NCBI RefSeq assembly: GCF_900182575.1
Contig: NZ_FXSZ01000016.1
Span: 1-31,441 of the forward strand
Reading direction: 5' to 3'
Source: Solitalea koreensis
Lineage (GTDB): Bacteria > Bacteroidota > Bacteroidia > Sphingobacteriales > Sphingobacteriaceae
Length of the DNA: 31,441 nt
The notes under the pieces were generated by a model. The model did no database searches and was not told the DNA's origin. It saw nothing but the letters and a program-made list of their open reading frames with translations. Shown piece by piece: positions 23,533 to 31,102 of the stretch (position 1 is its first letter; each line of letters starts with the position of its first letter). The translations under genes were made by a program, and so were the position numbers.

Positions 23533-23602
23533 TTTAGTTGCTGGTTTTTAGTCGGCAGTCCATAGTTCATGTTTTTTTATTCGACAATCCATGGACTACC
23601 TT

Positions 23603-24808
23603 TTAAAGTAGTTCCTTAAATAAGCTGATCAGTTCATCATTGGGATGCTGTCCGTTTTTTGATTGGAAATAATCTTTAAACAGCTCTTCAATGTTTTGAT
23701 CCAAATTGATTTGTTTTGTGCTTCTTTCTTGTATCGAATCAGTATTTACAATTGGAATGATTCCGATAATATTGGGATGGGCAGCATTTAATTGTCGGCG
23801 CTCATCTCCGGTAAGAAAAGTGTTGGTATGCATGGTAAGCTCAACCAAAGCTTCGGTATTTTCACTTAACCATTCAACAGCCTCAGATACATTTTTACAA
23901 CTCTTTCGTAACAGTTTTTTTCCCTGACGAATGTCGGTTTCGCGTATAGTTACCGGCTTTCCGGCTTCTGCTTCAATAATTAAAACATATTTCTGTTGAT
24001 TCGTCTCCCCAAAACTATAAGCAATCGGGCTGCTACTGTATATGATGGGACAAGGATGCTTATCAATCCGTTGCTTACGATGTAAGTGTCCCAGCGCTAC
24101 ATACTGAATTTGTTCAGGGATGGCATCTGAATAAATGACCTGCGCATTACCAACCGATAGAATTGATTTTTCATCTTCCGGTTCTTCAGGTAATTCTTCT
24201 CCACGTTTTGCAAAATATAAATGCGCCATCAGCATGTTCACACCCTGATCATTACAATGTTCATCGGCCAGGGTTTTCCATTTTTTCTCCAGAACACTGC
24301 GCAGTTCTTCTTCTTGATTTTCTGTACCTAGAAACTGTTTAAGCCTGAACTCATTGGCATAAGGAGTAAGGATTAATCGAAGCGGTGTAGATTGATCAGG
24401 TAATTTAAGTTCAATAAATCCTTCCGCTGATTTCAATACTTCCAATCCTGATTCAAGTTTAAAAGGAGCAATTATTGAATTCGGGAAACCGGCAAAGAGA
24501 ATTCCACATTCACGCGCCAAGGGATCAGGTGCTTCAATGCGATCTGGGGAATCATGATTACCGGCAATCGCAATAACCGGTCTTTTCCCGTTTGCCGATA
24601 AACGTTTAATTGTCTTATAAAATAGTTCAACCGACTCCGTTGGAGGGTTGAAGGTATCAAACAAGTCTCCGGCAATCAGTACCGCGTCCACATTTTCACG
24701 TTCTGCAATTTCACAGATTTCTTTCATAACCTCCACTTGTTCAGTGTGTCGTGAAAAATTATCCAGTCGTTTACCAAGATGCCAGTCGGCTGTGTGCAAA
24801 ACTCTCAT
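23603..24808 (-). CDS. sbcD: SbcD: nuclease subunit of SbcCD (Mre11-like)
   Basis: The 401-residue metallophosphoesterase carries all Mre11/SbcD metal motifs: MRVLHTADWHLGKRL (Asp and His), VLIAGDLFDTFNPP, AGNHDSPDR, LMAHLYF and VALGHLHRKQ. The ATG at 24808 is chosen over a TTG two codons upstream because MRVLHTADWHLG is the standard start of the family. The C-terminal part (about 280-380) is the capping domain. It is the Mn-dependent exo- and endonuclease that works with the SbcC ATPase encoded just downstream. No TAnnTTTG box is evident directly upstream. Confidence 0.96.
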   Translation of the reverse strand: MRVLHTADWHLGKRLDNFSRHTEQVEVMKEICEIAERENVDAVLIAGDLFDTFNPPTESVELFYKTIKRLSANGKRPVIAIAGNHDSPDRIEAPDPLARECGILFAGFPNSIIAPFKLESGLEVLKSAEGFIELKLPDQSTPLRLILTPYANEFRLKQFLGTENQEEELRSVLEKKWKTLADEHCNDQGVNMLMAHLYFAKRGEELPEEPEDEKSILSVGNAQVIYSDAIPEQIQYVALGHLHRKQRIDKHPCPIIYSSSPIAYSFGETNQQKYVLIIEAEAGKPVTIRETDIRQGKKLLRKSCKNVSEAVEWLSENTEALVELTMHTNTFLTGDERRQLNAAHPNIIGIIPIVNTDSIQERSTKQINLDQNIEELFKDYFQSKNGQHPNDELISLFKELL

Positions 24809-25131
24809 ATTCAAAAATTACAAACCGCTAGTTTCATGTTAAATATTTAGCAAAACAAATAAAGCTTTCAACAATTTAATTGCTACTTTGGGTATATTAT
24901 TCCCCACATGAGGTACTGCATAAGCACGTTATTCGGAATGAAAATCAAAGAAACTTCACTCATTTTGGTAACTGAAAATGATAAATCGTTAAATTATTAA
25001 GGTGTTAATAGTGAGTCGTTTAATTAGTGTTATTCCCGTTGAATATCCATATGAAGTTGTTGTCACATGAATTTATTTGTTGCTTGGCATTTAAATTGTC
25101 ATTTTTGGACTCGTCAAACCAAATTTTTAAG
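24809..25131. other. 323-bp divergent intergenic region between sbcD and an outer-membrane protein gene
   Basis: I see no supported gene. A 20-codon frame (24938-25000) exists but lacks support. The last 45 bp hold a 23-bp block (25090-25112) that recurs before the gene at 27526. Confidence 0.6.
25090..25112 (+). promoter_or_regulatory. Shared upstream block, copy 1
   Basis: TTTAAATTGTCATTTTTGG followed by ACTC lies 19 bp before the ATG at 25132. Nearly the same block occurs at 27489-27512, 13 bp before the ATG at 27526. It may be a common promoter or operator of the two envelope genes; this is inferred from the match only. Confidence 0.35.
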
Positions 25132-25596
25132 ATGAAAAAACTATTAACATTAACCTTTTTTACAATTTTATTTTCATTCGCTGCAAAAGCACAAGATTAC
25201 AACACGGGTCTTGGATTACGTTTAGGCTCTCCTAGCGGTATTACAATAAAGCATTTTCTTGGGGATCAATCAGCCATTGAGGGTATTCTGGGTTTTTACA
25301 ATCATGGTTTTAATATTACCGGATTGTATGAAGTGCATGGAAACGCTTTTGATGTGCCTAGTCTAAATTGGTTCATTGGAGGAGGTGCTCATCTTGGTGG
25401 TTATAATAATAAATATAAAGACTACTATGATAGCAATACGGAGTTTGGTGTTGATGGTATAATTGGTTTGGAATACACTCTCGATGATGCTCCAATAAAT
25501 TTCGGCATTGATTGGAAACCTAAAATCAACTTTGTTGGTAACACTGGATTTTATGGAGGCGATATTGCCTTATCTGTTCGTTACGCATTCAAATAA
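25132..25596 (+). CDS. Small outer-membrane beta-barrel-like protein, paralog A
   Basis: The 154-residue protein has a Sec signal peptide (residues 1-20, ending AAKA before Q). Short alternating strands follow (GLGLRLGSPSGITIKHFL, GLYEVHGNAF, WFIGGGAHLGGY, GLEYTLDDAPINFGIDWKP), and the last residue pattern VRYAFK ends in an aromatic, as outer-membrane barrels do. A longer frame starts at 25027, but the signal peptide marks ATG 25132 as the start. It is tandem to a close paralog 81 bp downstream. An outer-membrane location is probable; function is unknown. Confidence 0.82.
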   Translation: MKKLLTLTFFTILFSFAAKAQDYNTGLGLRLGSPSGITIKHFLGDQSAIEGILGFYNHGFNITGLYEVHGNAFDVPSLNWFIGGGAHLGGYNNKYKDYYDSNTEFGVDGIIGLEYTLDDAPINFGIDWKPKINFVGNTGFYGGDIALSVRYAFK

Positions 25597-25677
25597 TCAT
25601 TTTTGGGCTTCCATTCTGTTAAGGGTGGAGGCTATTGTCAATAGAATTTAATGAATAAAATAGTTGAAAACAGTTAT

Positions 25678-26184
25678 ATGAAGAAAATCTTTACAATCCT
25701 CGTTCTTTTTTTAGTGTTTAGTACGGCAGGAGTTAAAGCGCAGAGCTATAAAACAGGTTTCGGTCTAAAATTAGGGGATTATTCACAAGGCCTTACTTTG
25801 AAACATTTTGTTAAGAAAAATGCAGCATTAGAGGGTATTTTATCATCGCGCTGGCATGGGGTTAATATTGCCGGTCTTTATGAAGTTCACGGTAATGCAT
25901 TTAATGAGCCTGGATTTAATTGGTTTATAGGTGGAGGAGCACACGCAAGCTTCTATGATCATGGATATTATTATTTCCGAGGTCATTATGATGGGTATTA
26001 TGATTCTTATTACTATGATCGTTCGCGCGCTGTTATCGGTGTTGATGGTGTATTAGGTTTGGAATATACGTTCAGAAGTGCGCCTATTAATATTGGTGTT
26101 GACTGGAAACCTGAAATCAATTTTATTAATAACGGATTCATTGCTAACGACATTATGTTTGCAGTTCGTTACGCATTTAAATAA
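25678..26184 (+). CDS. Small outer-membrane beta-barrel-like protein, paralog B
   Basis: The 168-residue protein has signal peptide residues 1-21 (ending GVKA before Q). It repeats the plan of its neighbour: GFGLKLGDYSQGLTLKHFV, GLYEVHGNAFNEPGFNWFIG, GLEYTFRSAPINIGVDWKP, ending VRYAFK. It differs by an inserted, very Tyr-rich loop (HGYYYFRGHYDGYYDSYYYD) where copy A has a short one. The ATG at 25678 is preferred over 25651 because the signal peptide starts there. A terminator follows 17 bp after the stop, so both copies may share a transcript. Confidence 0.82.
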   Translation: MKKIFTILVLFLVFSTAGVKAQSYKTGFGLKLGDYSQGLTLKHFVKKNAALEGILSSRWHGVNIAGLYEVHGNAFNEPGFNWFIGGGAHASFYDHGYYYFRGHYDGYYDSYYYDRSRAVIGVDGVLGLEYTFRSAPINIGVDWKPEINFINNGFIANDIMFAVRYAFK

Positions 26185-26201
26185 GCATCGTTTATAGATC
26201 A

Positions 26202-26239
26202 AAAACAAAAGCCGTTTCAATTGAGACGGCTTTTGTTTT
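26202..26239. terminator. Rho-independent terminator after the outer-membrane pair
   Basis: Arms 26202-26220 and 26221-26239 are complementary with one G-T pair (core ACAAAAGCCG), with T runs on both strands. Outer CGTTTATA / TATAAACG words extend the stem. The two arms abut, so the inner few bases form the loop. Confidence 0.85.
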
Positions 26240-26362
26240 TTATAAACGATTGAATTTTAAATTTCTATAAATCTGATAATTGTAAAAAGTCATAAAACTG
26301 TTACAAGTCAGTTCGCGTTTATCGTATATAGAAAAAGTACTTTTAAATTTAGAATGTTTGAT

Positions 26363-27475
26363 ATGAAAAAGATAATAGCACTTTGTGCATTTTGCATAGT
26401 ATGTATATGTATAGCCTGTACTAAAAAAGGCTTTGAAATTACAGGCGATGTACAAGGCGTTCAGGAGGGAACAAAGGTATTGTTATTAAGTTTTGGGGAT
26501 GAATCAGAAGCTCCTGATACGATAGCTCAAGGGAAAATAGAAAAGGGTAAATTTTCAATGCAAGGAAAGGTTGAAGTTCCTGAACTTTATGTCTTTATGA
26601 TTGAGGGTATTCAGGGGTATAAGCCAATTTTTGTTGAGAATAGTATTATCAAGCTATCCGGATCTGCTGATAAATTGATGCAAGCTACTGTCACCGGTTC
26701 TAAAACTCATGATGAATTAAATCAAAATCAACAGATTATAAATAAATATCAGGCTGAACAGAATAAGATTATCGATGAAGCGAATAAAAAACTAGGCGAC
26801 AAAGCTTCATCTGCACAAAAAGATTCAGTAATGGCTTTGTTAGAGCGTGTTAGGGCAAAGCAAATTAAAGAGGTTAATGAATTTGCAATAAAGAACCCAG
26901 GTTCATTCGTAGCGCCTACCTTGATACTAAATTCGGCAGATGAGTTAGACCCTTCTATTTACAATCAGATATATGAAAACTTTTCTGAAGATGTGAAGAA
27001 AAATAGTGCAGCTAAATACCTCAAAGTTCAATTGGATAAATTAGCTACCGTGGCAGTTGGTCAGAAAGCTCCGGAATTGAAAGGCAAGAATCCTGAAGGA
27101 AAAGATATTTCATTAAGTGAGATTAAAGGAAAATTAACCATCATCGATTTTTGGGCATCATGGTGTGGACCATGTCGTGCTGAAAACCCTAACGTAGTCC
27201 GGATTTACAATAAATATCACGATAAAGGCCTGAATATTTTAGGCGTTTCATTAGATAAGAACGCAACAGAATGGAAGAAGGCCATTGCCGATGATCAACT
27301 TAACTGGAATCATGTTTCTGATCTTATGTTTTGGGACTCACAACTCGCTAAAGCCTATAAGGTGGAAGCTATACCTCATACGGTACTTATCGATGAGAAC
27401 GGTGTAATTATAGCCAATAATTTGCGTGGTGAAGAATTGGAGAAGAAGATCGCAGCTATACTCGGAAAGAATTAA
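26363..27475 (+). CDS. TlpA-like thiol-disulfide oxidoreductase with DUF4369 domain, lipid-anchored
   Basis: The 370-residue protein starts with a hydrophobic Cys-rich signal and a likely lipobox ending at Cys19 (CIACTKKG). An N-terminal DUF4369-like beta domain (FEITGDVQGVQEGTKVLLLS; GKFSMQGKVEVPELY) is followed by a helical linker and a C-terminal TlpA/ResA thioredoxin fold with WASWCGPCR (Cys268, Cys271) and cis-Pro EAIPHTVLID. It probably reduces or shuffles disulfides in periplasmic proteins. ATG 26363 is preferred over 26354 because the signal begins there. TACTTTTA upstream is one mismatch from the -7 box. A close paralog follows 50 bp downstream. Confidence 0.9.
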   Translation: MKKIIALCAFCIVCICIACTKKGFEITGDVQGVQEGTKVLLLSFGDESEAPDTIAQGKIEKGKFSMQGKVEVPELYVFMIEGIQGYKPIFVENSIIKLSGSADKLMQATVTGSKTHDELNQNQQIINKYQAEQNKIIDEANKKLGDKASSAQKDSVMALLERVRAKQIKEVNEFAIKNPGSFVAPTLILNSADELDPSIYNQIYENFSEDVKKNSAAKYLKVQLDKLATVAVGQKAPELKGKNPEGKDISLSEIKGKLTIIDFWASWCGPCRAENPNVVRIYNKYHDKGLNILGVSLDKNATEWKKAIADDQLNWNHVSDLMFWDSQLAKAYKVEAIPHTVLIDENGVIIANNLRGEELEKKIAAILGKN

Positions 27476-27488
27476 TAAACCCTTATAT

Positions 27489-27512
27489 TTTAAATGGTCA
27501 TTTTTTTGACTC
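27489..27512 (+). promoter_or_regulatory. Shared upstream block, copy 2
   Basis: TTTAAATGGTCATTTTTTTG followed by ACTC lies 13 bp before the ATG at 27526. It matches copy 1 (25090-25112) with only a few differences in the T run and one base in the A/T part. It sits in the 50-bp gap between the two thioredoxin genes, so it could give the second gene its own start. Confidence 0.35.
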
Positions 27513-27525
27513 AAACAAACAACAT

Positions 27526-28650
27526 ATGAAACTTAAATTTTTATGCTTGTTAGCATTACCATTAATGCTTAACACGGCAAATGCTCAAACCAAAAAAGGA
27601 TTTGTGATTAATGGACAGCTAGCAAACCTGCAAGATGGAGCTAATGTTTATTTGTTCTCACATAATATAGAAACCAATAAAACAGACACCATTAGTAAGG
27701 CTGTTGCTTCAAAGGGTGCCTTCAAATTAACTGGATCAGTAGCCGCTCCCGAACTTCATTATTTAGTTATACAAAACTTGCGTGGTGGATTTCCGTTTTT
27801 TGTTGAAAACAACAATTTAACGCTTAAAGGAAATGTTGATTCATTAGGTAAAATAGCGGTAACAGGTTCAAAATCGCAAGATGATTTGGCTTCAGTAAAT
27901 TCAAAATTATCAGCATTGGGTAATGAAATGAATGCACTTTATCCAGCTTTTCAAGAAGCAAAAAAAGCAAACGATACAGCTAAAATGGATGAAATAAATA
28001 AAAAGGCTGATGCAATTCAAGTTCAACAACAAAATGTTGTTAAAGATTTTGCAGCAACCCATCCAGCATCCTATGCTTCACCCTACGTTGTAATGGTAAA
28101 TATTCGTGGTTTGGATCCAGCTGTTTATCAACCTATTTATGATAAATTTTCAGCTAATGTTAAGCAAAGTACATTTGGTAAACAGCTGAATAAAAGCTTA
28201 GTTGTTTTAGCTAAAACAGCAATTGGGAAACCTGCACCTGAGTTTACTGGTAAAACTCCTGACGGAAAAGACTTGGCTTTAAAAGACGTAGTTTCAAAAG
28301 GAAAAATAACCATGATTGATTTCTGGGCTTCATGGTGCGGACCTTGCCGTGCTGAAAATCCTAATGTTGTTAAACTTTATCAGCAATACCATGAAAAAGG
28401 CTTTAATGTGATTGGTGTTTCTCTTGATCGAGATGCTGACAAATGGGAAAAAGCCATTGCTGATGATAATTTGACCTGGAACCATGTTTCCGATCTGAAA
28501 TTCTGGAGTTCTGAATTTGCTGCCCTGTACGGAGTACAAGCAGTTCCTGCTACATTCCTTTTAGATGCAAAAGGAATTATCATTGGAAAGAACCTTCGTG
28601 GCGAAAAATTGGCTGAGAAATTAGCTGAATTACTAGGTCCGGCTCAATAA
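27526..28650 (+). CDS. TlpA-like thiol-disulfide oxidoreductase with DUF4369 domain, periplasmic
   Basis: The 374-residue paralog of the preceding gene has the same order: DUF4369-like region (FVINGQLANLQDGANVYLFS; GAFKLTGSVAAPELHYL), helical linker, then a thioredoxin domain with WASWCGPCR (Cys271, Cys274) and cis-Pro QAVPATFLLD. Its N-terminus is a plain Sec signal (residues 1-20, ending NANA before Q) with no lipobox Cys. It should therefore be soluble in the periplasm, unlike its lipid-anchored neighbour. The last 130 residues are much more alike between the two than the linkers. A strong terminator follows. Confidence 0.92.
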   Translation: MKLKFLCLLALPLMLNTANAQTKKGFVINGQLANLQDGANVYLFSHNIETNKTDTISKAVASKGAFKLTGSVAAPELHYLVIQNLRGGFPFFVENNNLTLKGNVDSLGKIAVTGSKSQDDLASVNSKLSALGNEMNALYPAFQEAKKANDTAKMDEINKKADAIQVQQQNVVKDFAATHPASYASPYVVMVNIRGLDPAVYQPIYDKFSANVKQSTFGKQLNKSLVVLAKTAIGKPAPEFTGKTPDGKDLALKDVVSKGKITMIDFWASWCGPCRAENPNVVKLYQQYHEKGFNVIGVSLDRDADKWEKAIADDNLTWNHVSDLKFWSSEFAALYGVQAVPATFLLDAKGIIIGKNLRGEKLAEKLAELLGPAQ

Positions 28651-28682
28651 GAGATACAGGATTATAAGACACAAGACTTAAG

Positions 28683-28726
28683 AAAAGAATAAAGGTTCAG
28701 CGCATCCGCTGAACCTTTATTCTTTT
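28683..28726. terminator. Bidirectional terminator between convergent genes
   Basis: A 20-bp perfect stem (28683-28702 with 28707-28726, core AAAGGTTCAGCG) with loop CATC and A/T runs on both sides. It serves the thioredoxin gene on plus and the acetyltransferase gene on minus. Confidence 0.9.
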
Positions 28727-28748
28727 ATCATTATCTGATCATTTCTCT

Positions 28749-29189
28749 TTAATCTTTCAATTCTATGTACATGGTTTTGTGCAAACCGATTCCTTCAACT
28801 TCAAACGTATCACCGATTTCAGTAAAGCCTAATTTTTTATAAAAACCTACCGCTGTTATTCGTGCATTGCACCAAAGTAATTCCACATTGTTCCCTTTCA
28901 GGTAATCGATAGCGAATTTTAAAAGCATACTACCCGCATTTAAACCGCGATGTGCTTCAGAGGTTGCCATGCCCTTTAAATGGCATTGTGATGGTGTGCT
29001 GAAAAAGGGGAGGTTGGATTTGGTAAATGTTCCAACACTAATAATCTGACCATCGTAAACAGTAGCCAAATGAAAAGTTCCCGGTTCATTATCTTTAGGG
29101 AAATAACAGACACCGCTTGTTAATTCGGGTCTTAAAATTTTATGACGAAGGGGATATGTTTCTTCTGTCGAAATAAATTTTACGTGCAT
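28749..29189 (-). CDS. GNAT-family N-acetyltransferase
   Basis: The 146-residue protein fits a single GNAT domain. Early blocks HKILRPELTSGVCYFPKDNE and the strand HLATVYDGQIISVGTF come first. The acetyl-CoA loop is in CHLKGMATSEAHRGLNAGSML, where the usual R-x-x-G-x-[GA] reads R-G-L-N-A-G. WCNARITAVGFYKKLGFTEIGD is the classic C-terminal motif B. The substrate cannot be named; free amino acids, peptides and small amines are all possible. It is encoded on minus, convergent with the thioredoxin pair and sharing its terminator. Downstream neighbours give no hint about its role. Confidence 0.88.
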   Translation of the reverse strand: MHVKFISTEETYPLRHKILRPELTSGVCYFPKDNEPGTFHLATVYDGQIISVGTFTKSNLPFFSTPSQCHLKGMATSEAHRGLNAGSMLLKFAIDYLKGNNVELLWCNARITAVGFYKKLGFTEIGDTFEVEGIGLHKTMYIELKD

Positions 29190-29338
29190 CGCTACTAATC
29201 GAAATCGGATAAGCTTGTTTGTAACTTAAGAATAGGGTTGTGATTTACATAACAAATTAGTTGCCATACAGTTTGTAAATGAATTCCCCGATTTATAAGC
29301 GGCTGCAAATTTGGGAAGATTGTTTCGAATTGCCAAAC

Positions 29339-29721
29339 TTATTGTAAAGATACTCCTTTTGGGCTCATCCATGGATGAATGTCTATTGATAATCGACCCG
29401 ACTTTACTGCAGGGTCTTGATCAACCAATGCTTTGTCTTCTTCTATCGATGTAACATTAAAAATGAAAATACCTCTTAAATCTCCATCATCCAAAAACGG
29501 GCCGGCAATATTTAGTTTGCCTGATTTCTCCATTTCAGTTATGTGAGCTCCCTCCTGAATTTTTGCCGCAGTTACTGAGTCTTTAGTCCGATTGGTCCTT
29601 TTTTCAGTAAAACGAGAAAATAGGTTTTCATAACCCCTTCAGAAACCTTCTTTTCTTGTGCAGCCGAATTTCCGGCAATTACTACTCCTAGGAGTATTAG
29701 ATAAATGATAAGTTTCTTCAT
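29339..29721 (-). pseudogene. Secreted YciI-like protein, frameshifted
   Basis: The intact part begins at ATG 29721 with a signal peptide (KKLIIYLILLGVVIAGNSAA, cleaved before Q) and runs on as YFLVLLKKGPIGLKTQ to a TAA at 29572. In another frame the gene continues without break as RTKDSVTAAKIQEGAH, MEKSGKLNIAGPFLDDGDLR and IDIHPWMSPKG, all typical of YCII-related proteins. Family members read KKGPNRT at the break, so one A missing in CCAATCGG (29589-29596) explains it; a miscounted A run at 29599-29604 would also do. Restored, it would be a 127-residue exported YciI-domain protein. It is either a recent pseudogene or a sequencing error. Confidence 0.85.
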
Positions 29722-29738
29722 GGTAACAAGTTTGTGTG

Positions 29739-30806
29739 CTAAAATAAATTTAACTGTCCTTTTTGTACTCTTTTAAAAACATTCAAGTTAAGCTCTTTCA
29801 TTTGCCTGTCTTTCATAAAGCGTTTCACGGAGATATGAAAAAGATTATGTATTGCTTCGGCAGTTTTACCTTCACCTTTCAAACGAGTTCCCCAGCGGCT
29901 ATCATTTAAATGACCTCTGTGGCAATCGGCAATTAAATGTAATACTTTTTCGGCTTTGTCTGGGAATGCCTTATAAATCCAATCTGTAAAGATTTCTCCA
30001 ATGGAACCATTCAATCGTACAATTGTTGATTCTGCTGCCGAAGCTCCATTATTAGCCGCCTCTTCTATTATTTTAGGAACTTCAGCGCTGTTTAAGCCAG
30101 GGATGATAGGAGCTAACATTACCCTAACAGGGATATCATTTGATGCAAGTGTATTAATGGTTTGCAATCTACCTTTTCCGGTAACAGTTCTTGGTTCTAG
30201 TTTTTGACGAAGTGATTCATTGAGTGAGGTAATCGTAATGTTTACGTGTACTAAATTGAGTTCGTTAAGTTGAGTTAACAGATCTAAATCTCGTAGTATT
30301 AAATTGTTTTTGGTAATTATGCTAACAGGATTTCTGTATTTAAGCAATACTTCCAACATGGTGCGTGTAATTTTAAACTTACGCTCTGCCGGTTGATAGC
30401 AATCAGTGTTTCCTGAAAGTAAAATTGGTGTAGCTTTCCATTTCGGATTATCAAAAGTTTTTTCCAGTAATTGGGCAGCGTTATGTTTTACAACGATTTT
30501 TCGTTCAAAGTCCAGTCCTGCGCTTAATCCCCAATACTGGTGCGTATTTCTTGCATAGCAATAAATACAGCCATGTTCACAACCTTGGTAGGGATTCATG
30601 GAGTACAAAAATGGTAAATCAGGACTCTCTGGTTTATTTACAATTTTTTTAGCATGTTCCTCAAAATATTTAGTAGCCGTATTTTCCAATAAGGGTTCAT
30701 CCAAGCCTTCTATATGTTCGGTAACGTATTGTTGTTTTAAGAAACGATTATGAGTATTAAGCTGTGCGCCTCGGCTTTTGAAATAGCTTTCGTCCTGTTC
30801 ATTCAT
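29739..30806 (-). CDS. Radical SAM protein, PA0069/Rv2578c type
   Basis: The 355-residue protein contains the radical SAM cluster motif CEHGCIYC (C-x3-C-x2-C) in NPYQGCEHGCIYCYARNTHQ, a context typical of the PA0069-family, distant relatives of spore photoproduct lyase. Further blocks are ILLSGNTDCYQPAERKFKITR, PVSIITKNNLILRDLDLL and VRVMLAPIIPGLN, which complete the partial TIM barrel. It needs a [4Fe-4S] cluster and S-adenosylmethionine. The substrate is unknown, so naming it a DNA lyase would be unsafe. Its stop at 29739 is 17 bp from the start of the YciI-like gene on the same strand. Confidence 0.9.
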   Translation of the reverse strand: MNEQDESYFKSRGAQLNTHNRFLKQQYVTEHIEGLDEPLLENTATKYFEEHAKKIVNKPESPDLPFLYSMNPYQGCEHGCIYCYARNTHQYWGLSAGLDFERKIVVKHNAAQLLEKTFDNPKWKATPILLSGNTDCYQPAERKFKITRTMLEVLLKYRNPVSIITKNNLILRDLDLLTQLNELNLVHVNITITSLNESLRQKLEPRTVTGKGRLQTINTLASNDIPVRVMLAPIIPGLNSAEVPKIIEEAANNGASAAESTIVRLNGSIGEIFTDWIYKAFPDKAEKVLHLIADCHRGHLNDSRWGTRLKGEGKTAEAIHNLFHISVKRFMKDRQMKELNLNVFKRVQKGQLNLF

Positions 30807-30862
30807 TTTATAAAAATACTAAAAATAATAGCAAAATTTATAGAAGGAATGTGAAAAGGATA

Positions 30863-30898
30863 AAAAAAGCCGCTTTGAGTTATCAAAGCGGCTTTTTT
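30863..30898 (-). terminator. Rho-independent terminator after the repeat lipoprotein gene
   Basis: A 16-bp perfect stem (AAAAAAGCCGCTTTGA and its complement) with loop GTTA, with T runs on both strands. It lies 15 bp after the stop of the minus-strand gene and upstream of the radical SAM gene. Confidence 0.9.
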
Positions 30899-30913
30899 AT
30901 AAAGAAAAAATAA

Positions 30914-31102
30914 TTATTTTTTCAATGAATCAACTTTAGTAGCAGCTGAATCAACTTGAGCAGCAGCTGAATCAACTTGAGTAGCAGCTGAATCAACAGC
31001 AACAGCAGCAGAATCAGTAGCAGTTTCAGCTTTTTTACCTTCACCACAAGCAACAACTGCGAATACTCCAGCAGTTAAAATTAAAGCAAATACTTTTTTC
31101 AT
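30914..31102 (-). CDS. Small lipoprotein with DSAATQV-type heptad repeats
   Basis: The 62-residue product has a lipoprotein signal (lipobox VVAC, Cys19), a short charged stretch (GEGKKAETATDS), then repeats of the type DSAATQV, DSAAAQV and DSAATKV, ending DSLKK. The 7-residue repeat is a likely amphipathic helix, recalling Ala-rich Lpp-like small lipoproteins, but no function can be assigned. The coding DNA carries matching 21-bp repeats (30941-31003). It has its own promoter and terminator. A leader of about 190 nt is predicted if the box at 31297-31304 is used. Confidence 0.8.
   Translation of the reverse strand: MKKVFALILTAGVFAVVACGEGKKAETATDSAAVAVDSAATQVDSAAAQVDSAATKVDSLKK
30941..31003 (-). 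repeat. 21-bp tandem repeat inside the small lipoprotein gene
   Basis: AGCAGCTGAATCAACTTGAG-like units recur with a 21-bp period starting at 30941, 30962 and 30983 (plus-strand reading). Each encodes one heptad. Repeat number may vary between strains. Confidence 0.75.

Noticed and set aside
24938..25000. 20-codon frame upstream of the outer-membrane protein gene
   Set aside because: It lacks a clear promoter or ribosome site, and a frame this short is expected by chance.
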